Below are positions 57,681 to 64,000 of a stretch of DNA of 64,000 bases, one piece after another. Position 1 is the stretch's first letter. Each line of letters starts with the position of its first letter. Location: contig JAGFNK010000009.1 in assembly GCA_025769875.1 (NCBI GenBank), positions 186,001 to 250,000 of the forward strand, read 5' to 3'. The notes under the pieces were generated by a model, which saw only the letters and a program-made list of their open reading frames with translations, was not told the origin of the DNA and did not search any database. The translations under genes were made by a program, and so were the position numbers. The stretch is from Russula earlei (Eukaryota; Basidiomycota; Agaricomycetes; Russulales; Russulaceae).

Positions 57681-58146
57681 TACCGTGTGCCCGAATGGGC
57701 ATAAGAACGAGAATTCAAATCGTCCAGATGTACTTGTCTTTTCGTCTACCACATCGAAGTCTCTCAATGTTTCTCTCTCATTCTTGTCAGTTCGGTCCCT
57801 CAAATGTACTACTAAGTCCTCCTATGACAACTGCACCAAAGCCTCACTTGAGGTCAAGTCAAATCTCCTGTCTAGTTATCTTCCAATTGACTCCTTTCCC
57901 TCTTATGACCCTTAGTGCGCCTTCGCCTCGCCTCGCCTCGCCTCGTCGCTTTCTCCTCAAGAGCTGTTGTAGGGTTTCGTGATTGGTTGGGAAGCAGTCT
58001 CTGATGTCACAGGTGCGGTAGTCATGTCCCACTTCATTTCATGCGATCTCGATTAGTCTTGGTCCATTGTCTTCGTCTATCATATCTTCCGGTCTCGACT
58101 CCCATTCATATCCTGCTTTATTTTTCTCTTCATCTCATGTATATAA
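57681..58146. other. No gene seen; contains a CGCCT microsatellite
   Basis: No supported frame. A short CGCCT tandem run lies near 57924-57945. The N-terminal 170 residues expected for NOG1 are not found here. Confidence 0.5.
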
Positions 58147-59844
58147 TCTCCTAGGTATGTGTCTCAGTGGCACATACCGCGTTTGCCACCCATTAACCCG
58201 AACTAAATCACTCTTTGTGGAGCACCTAGACTTCAGGCACCTTCGTTGGAAGGTCATCGACACGCCTGGCATCTTTGACCATCCATCCGAGGAGATGAAC
58301 ACGATCGAGATGCAGGGCATCACGGCGTTGACTCACATGAAGAGCTGTGCATTGATCAACGTGGGTATACCGTCAAAGTACAAGTACGTCGTCATCCGTC
58401 TGTTATCATGCGCTACTTTGTGACCTTGATTCACAGCACAGTGTAAGCTATTCCATTCGACCAAATCCTCATTTGCAGGCAAATCCATCATCCTTGTTAT
58501 CAACAAGATCGGTGTCACACGCCTCGAAGACCTTGCCCCAGATAACCAATCCTTTGTGCAAGAAGAGGTCATTGACACTGAGGGTTTGCGATGCGTGCAA
58601 CTGTCGTGTTATCTGTCATGGACTCCAACAATAAGGCCTGCGACGCCCTCGTGCAGCGTGTCGACGCAAGTCTCAATTGCAACAAAATTGATGCCATTAT
58701 CAACTGCATTGACCGGAGCTGCGTGATGATGTTGTCCTCGAACCGTTTATCCCAGAAACGGTCAAAGTACGACAAGAACGACCCCGATCGTCGGAAACTT
58801 GAGAGATATCGAGTTAGAGGAGGGCGGTGCCGGACTCTACAATGTCAACCTCAAAAGTGCGTATAACGCTTTTACAGCGCCGGCGCGATATTGAGGGTAG
58901 CGAAGAGGACTACATGCTCGCGAGCGACGAGTGCAAGAACGACGTTATCCCGAAAATCATGGACGGCAAGAATATTGCCGGTTTCATCAATCCCGACATT
59001 GGAAGCCCTTGAGCGTGAAGAGAAAATGCTCGAGGCTGAAGGCTATTACGATGAGCACGAAGACATGGTCAGTCCTGTTTCCCTCAAATTTGCATCACGC
59101 CCAAGAAAAGCGCACTGACATCGACTTGACAACAAATGCTGTTGGCAGTTCGACTCGGGAGATGAGCTCGAAGCAGCTGCGAAAAAGACCGCGCTCAGCC
59201 ACAAGCTGGAGGCACAGAACAAATAGAAAATGAAGAACAAGGCGCGCCTTCCACGCACCGCGCGCCTTGGCACACTTACAGACCCTGACGGTCGACCAAA
59301 GTGGGCGTCGACCCGAGACGCGTGCAAGAGCGCGCCGTGATGATCGCCAAGTGCGCGGCGCGAGCGCAAGCGCGACGAGGCCGAAGATGGGACGGACGTC
59401 GACGGGGTCGATGCGCGTGCGCCTCGCTCCAATCGACCGATCACGGGCTTGCGGGACGAAGTCCTACGTCGTCGTCTTTCCTCTCCCTCTCACACACACA
59501 CTCGTCTTTTCGATGACAAAACTGATTGAGCATGTTTTTCTTTTCAAATTTTTTATTAAAGCTGGCTTCGTGCACACACGCATAGCAAGCTTCCAGGGCC
59601 GCATGATTACGCAACCTGGGTCTGCTCGGGCGCGACATGCTCACGAAAGCGACCCCGCGATCAGGGTAAAAATGGTGCGTTTTGTCTCCTCGCTTGCCCT
59701 AGCTTGTTTATCTCTTGGCGACGCGACGTTCCATGTTGTTGTCTCCATTTCGATGTTTTCTCACTTTTCTTGTTGACCTTTGATTTTTAGCCCGGACATC
59801 TGTTCTTTGGGAAACGGAAAGGATGCAAGACCAACCACCGATAG
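58147..59844 (+). pseudogene. NOG1: Nucleolar GTP-binding protein 1, 5'-truncated pseudogene
   Basis: NOG1 is an essential GTPase of 60S ribosome assembly in the nucleolus. Pieces in order: [20 protein letters not shown] then [18 protein letters not shown] (G3 region), SIILVINKIGVTRLEDLAPD (G4 NKxG in place of NKxD), a frame slip, KYDKNDPDRRKLE, DDKNA-like KIMDGKNIAGFINPD, FDSGDELEAAAKKTA, NKARLPRTAR, VDPRRVQERAVMIAK and the C-terminus ESDPAIRVKM + PGHLFFGKRKGCKTNHR ending at TAG 59844. The N-terminal domain and the P-loop are absent. There is an in-frame TAG after EAQNK near 59224 and several frame slips. A functional copy must exist elsewhere because the gene is essential. Confidence 0.82.
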
Positions 59845-61529
59845 GTGCCACTACCACTTTGGTAGACCACGGCGGCCTCTTGTATACCGTACTCACCCAC
59901 ACACATTACGACGCTCTTCCTTTCCATCATCAACTTCATTTCATGGGACGTGCACAATGCAACATTCCGCACTTGGTTTCATCACTCGCGCGCCAGAATA
60001 TTGAGTGAGGTACGTACACGACGGAAATCTAAAGTGCGCAATCTTTTTGACTATTCTGTGTCATTGCTATCGATATCATCGCACGTTCTGTGTAGATCAT
60101 AAATCGATTGTGAGGAAGAGGCAGGAGAGAGGTAAATAAGATCTAGAAGAATCGTGCGAGGGCACGGAATGTAATAAGAAATGTGTTAAACAAAGTGATC
60201 GTACGAAGCGTATATCACAACAGGAAGCGAAAGGGGCTGGGGATATTCACAAGTTGTTCACCTAAGAGTGCCGCCCTGCGATAGTGTCCCCTGGGATGAA
60301 CGGGACGTTGAGATTGATAATGTAGATATAACCATATAAATTAGACAGCGAAACGAGCAAAGCAAACGGGGTGCGCTGTGATGTTCAAAGGGACGGAGGG
60401 AAGGTCAGTGGAAAGGTTATCAGGTCAAGTGTGAATCGGAGGTACTGGCCGAAGAGCAGAGTGCCCTGCGCTGGCCACAACGGATGAAGTAGAGAGACAA
60501 GGACGAGGACAGAGGACAAAAAAAATGTGGCCCCCGCCCCTCCTCCTTGTCTCTTTACTCTCCCCAACTGATGACGACCCCGCCTGGTCCCACAGACGCT
60601 ACGCCGATCAGACGCTCCGCCCTCGCAGCGTAAATACTTGAAGGCACACTTGTCGTCCGGAAGATGACCCATGACCCTCGATGGCGTCAAGGCACTGGCG
60701 ATGGTGTCCGCGCAACCATCCCTCCTCCTTGCTGGCTGAGCATATCCTCCAGCACCATATGCGTCTGGATCGGCACGCACGTCAGCCGCTCGAAGCCGAG
60801 CCAGCTTTGGTCAGACCCTGTGTGCTTGGTCTGCACATCGTGCATGACAAGAACGGATCCAGTGTGAATGCCGAAATTCTCATCTTTTTTGTTCGATTTG
60901 GCGGGTCAGGTGGACGTGCGTAGGTCAGAGGCGAATGCCTACAATAACTGGGCTCGCTGGTGAGAACGTGGCCACGCATCAGAGGCACACTGGTGGAGAC
61001 ACGACGGAAACCTATTGAACGTTCCCACAACATGGCCAGTTCCATGCTGTCGATCAGTTCGCAAGCAATGTTGACCAAAAGGTGGATCACTCACGAGGTA
61101 GGTCATGCCGTCCTGCCACAAACTCTTCCTCACAAGGACATCCAACGATTGCGCACCTGTGGTACCCTGATAGCGGCAGCCCCCCGAGGGGGTCAGGTGG
61201 CCGGGTTGCAAGGAAACCGCGTGGGTACGATGTTTGAGCTGTGGTGCAGTCATTCCGAGGGTCGCCCGGCGAAGTGTCCGTAGCTTTTGTATATAAGAGA
61301 CTTGGCTTGAGAGTCCAACCTTTTCATCGCACCCCAATACGAGTCTCTCTCTCTTTTGCTCCCTCATTCACCTTGAGCGAACATGTGATCTAACACGTGA
61401 TGTGAAATTACCATATATAGAAGAGGGGGGGGTCTATTCCACGCTTAAACAGCGTCCGCCACCCCCTTGTTCAGAGCATGCGATTTCGCCGCGCAGAGAA
61501 GGCTGCTGTCCCTCTTGATTTACTCGGGT
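59845..61529. other. No recognised gene
   Basis: Several open frames of 60-140 codons on both strands (for example minus 60780-60385 and plus 60960-61283), but none shows a motif or convincing splice structure. G/C-rich stretches and a poly-G run near 61425 were noted. A gene of unknown family cannot be excluded at 60600-61290. Confidence 0.35.
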
Positions 61530-64000
61530 CGTCTACTGTGATTCCAGTCGTCATTCGTCACCTGACATGGTGTTCTCATCGATCCCCCCAATCAGGAGTC
61601 ACTAGGGATTCACACTCAGAGAGTAAATGGCGAGCATCTTCCTCCAGAAGGCCACCCGCTCGAAGTGGAAGATGAAGATGGGTTCCCCCACCGGATGCCG
61701 GTGATGGCTGACGTTGCCCTTGATAACGCTGTAAGCAGACACCTATAAACAGCTTGCCAGTGACTGACCATTCGGTATCCATCGTTCGGCATTGTCAAGG
61801 GAAGACTCGGTACGCACGAAGCCCTTGGAGCCCAATCCTCGGTCATCCACGAGCTCTCGCGCCCCGCCCCGCCACTTGACTCCTATGCACAGTGGGAAGG
61901 TGCAGACTCTGCAGGTGGGGTGGGTGTGATTGTGCACTCGCCATACCCCCTTCCTCCTGCGGCCACCCTGGTTGCGCCCGTACGCTCGGAGCCCGATCCA
62001 GAGTTCGTTGAAACGTACAAGGAAGAATTCCCAACAGTGAGCGATGTACTCGCTGCCATCCCCGACCCTGTCCTGGTCGGAGCCGCACCCTCAGAACCGG
62101 ATCCGGAATTCATTGCCAAGCCCAAGGACTATCTGGCAGAAGTTCGACGGCTCTTTGATCTACTCCCTGCCACCCTCGAACCCGCCCCAGGCGAGTCTGC
62201 ACTCTTGGAACCCGATCCAGAGCTCGTTGTCAAGTACAAGGACGCTCGGGAAGAAATTCAACGGTTGCGCGCGATACTTGCTGCCCTCCCTTCCTCTAGC
62301 TCCGTGGCGAGCAGCAGCACAAGTCCTACAACACTCCAGGAGCGACACTATACCACTCAGGCGCAAATTGACAAAGGCACCATCGTTGGCTCTGAGACAA
62401 CGGACGCTTCCTTTCAGTCAAATGGTGTGCCACCCCAAGCTGTTGTCATTCCCAGTGATAAATCCCCTACACGTGAGCATGCTGTATTCATGTCGGAGTC
62501 GACGATGCCGCCGGAACAGTCAGGCCATTCTACTGCTGATCCTGGTACTACCCCAAAATCTCCCACTACATACCCACCGTCAAAGCCGGAACAGCCACCG
62601 GAAAGATCCTCCAACGGAGTATCAACTCCTCTTGTTCCGCCTGTTCCTGAACCCACTTCTGCCACAAGAGTCACACCTGCCCATAGACCGGATATCGCCT
62701 CACCTCCAGAATCCTTCAGTCGTACCGAGGTCGAGTACCCGGCAGACGCAACCCCAGTTCAGCTGTTCGGCAGAATCGAACAGCATGGGACGGATGAACG
62801 ACAGCTGCAAACTGACATATCGTCTCAACGTGAAGAGGCATTTGTGGCCCCTATGATCTTTGACCCTCACAGATATATTTCCAAGAGAATGAGTAGAAAA
62901 GTTTCTTCTCCCAATTCAGTGTCCACCGACTGTCATTCATCTGTCTTCATGGCTACTGGGACTCCACCTATGAATGTCGATGATGCATGTACCACTGGTA
63001 CGACAACCCCTCTGCAGTACTGTATAGAACCTTGCGAGGAAGGGGTTGCTGTGCTCGTTGCTGGTAGAGGGTGTGTTCGTTGCTATATAAAGATGACGCT
63101 TGGCCATGACAATATTTGCAAGGGCAATGAAAGATACATCATTCGGTGATTCATCTGAAGGCATGGAATCTGCCTGGGAATCGTGCGTGGTGGAACAACC
63201 TACGTTCCCAAAGCCGGGGTGAGAGAAGTTTTCTTGTTCTCTCACTCTTGATGTGATGACATTACCAGACCTGTTTCAACGGCGGCTAGTTCCAGCAATT
63301 TTTGGAATGTAACACCAATCGATATTCCTCTCCCACCACCCCAGGATGTTGGGTACTCTATGTGAGTCGTTCCCCTATTAATGAGATCCAAATCATTTGA
63401 TTGTATACTTCGAGGCGTATCCAAACAATGCCTTCAAACCACCATTCCGCAGGAAGTAGCGACGACCATTCATCTGGAGAGTTCTTCGGATATGATACAG
63501 GAACAGAGTACGCGAACGCACACCTTCCAATGGTATCTCTTTGCTCATTGTAAATAGCGAGCTGCGTTCATTTCCACAACCACCTACAACTTGCATCGAC
63601 AATGCTCCGAATCGCGGACAGACCCAATCTGCACAAGCAGGCATTGTTCTTTCCTCGCAAAATGAGGATCTTGCGGTGCATGTACCAATGGGTCAGTTCA
63701 CAAGCATTGATTGGCAAGAATGCTCTTTACCAGATGGCACCCGCTACTACGTAAACCCTACTCTGCACACGATCACGGATGTTGATCTACGCAACACTGA
63801 AAGGTTAGATGCAGTCACGAGATTCCTTGATAGGTGTGATATGGAGGACGTACCACCACCAGAATGGGAATTATGGCTCCGTGATTCGAGTGAGTCAAGG
63901 ACGGTTTTTATCCCACACAGAGCCTGGGTACACCACGGGTTGCGGATACTGGTGTTCGAACGTCCTGGATCACATCCGGGTATAAGCAAAGATGTTGATA
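61530..64000 (+). CDS. MSP/WW family, copy D with new N-terminal region (runs off right edge)
   Basis: A degenerate MSP end is visible at 61540-61640 (EHLPPEGHPLEVEDEDG corresponds to LPPEGHPLD of copy A), followed by an intron starting at GTAAGC near 61730. The open frame 61764-63149 encodes a novel segment with three related blocks around EPDPE (SEPDPEFVETYKEEF, SEPDPEFIAKPKDYL, LEPDPELVVKYKDA) and a short helix EEIQRLRAILAAL. It then joins the family linker (PPSKPEQPPERSSNG, SSQREEAFVAPMIFDPHRYI) and, across the same GTGTGT...GCAAG intron in frame, the second module. WQECSLPDGTRYYVNPTLHT and WVHHGLRILVFERPG are open to the window end. No lesion is seen after 61764. The start is not identified. 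Confidence 0.5.

Noticed and set aside
60385..61283. Possible gene on either strand
   Set aside because: Open frames are short, conflict between strands and show no motif; left unannotated.
1..64000. CRISPR arrays, rRNA and tRNA genes
   Set aside because: No direct-repeat/spacer pattern or rRNA-like sequence was seen; tRNAs were not scanned rigorously, so a missed one is possible.

Overview
The window is eukaryotic nuclear DNA, most likely from an agaricomycete basidiomycete. Genes are split by many introns of about 50-65 nt with CTGAC-like branch sites. The recognisable families are fungal (ERG24, VNX1, fungal P450s, and a WW-type membrane family known from agarics). No species is claimed.

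Left arm (1-17640) is gene-dense, ordinary and intact: ERG24 (partial, -), a coiled-coil protein of unknown function (+), the vacuolar cation/H+ antiporter VNX1 (+), DDB1 (-), a DPB3/POLE4-type histone-fold protein (-), the MCM-binding protein MCMBP (+) and a PGM2-type phosphoglucomutase (-). The DPB3-like gene and MCMBP share a 178-bp divergent promoter carrying two ACGCGT (MluI cell-cycle box) sites. Replication and repair genes are therefore side by side and probably co-regulated at G1/S.

Middle (17866-39160) is a region of segmental duplication and decay. A gene that appears to join a VAP-type MSP domain to an agaric WW-like membrane module is present as copy A (17866-21366, best preserved), copy B (27136-29877, frameshifted, still carrying a decayed 5' end of PGM2 upstream) and copy C (36715-39159, a 3' part welded to the cut end of another WW-domain gene). 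Between them lie a frameshifted kinase-like gene with a 47-bp palindrome, a flavin-reductase-like pseudogene, and a WW-domain gene whose exons and introns have been duplicated in tandem.

39160-51150 is a nested transposon island. A Ty3/gypsy relic on the minus strand was split by an internally deleted Ty1/copia element (246-bp LTRs, TGAGG target duplication). It was split again by a 3.7-kb element with terminal inverted repeats of about 0.5 kb that contains what look like captured host gene fragments. A solo copy of the same copia LTR lies at 50893-51142 (ATAAG duplication).

Right arm (51150-64000) is mostly relics: a P450 pseudogene, a trypsin-like protease-family pseudogene with its inverted partial copy, a TPR fragment and a 5'-truncated NOG1 pseudogene. 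Copy D of the MSP/WW family, with a different N-terminal part containing three EPDPE repeats, runs off the window end.

Exon coordinates were read by eye from splice sites and family resemblance. Family names rest on remembered motifs; no database search was run.
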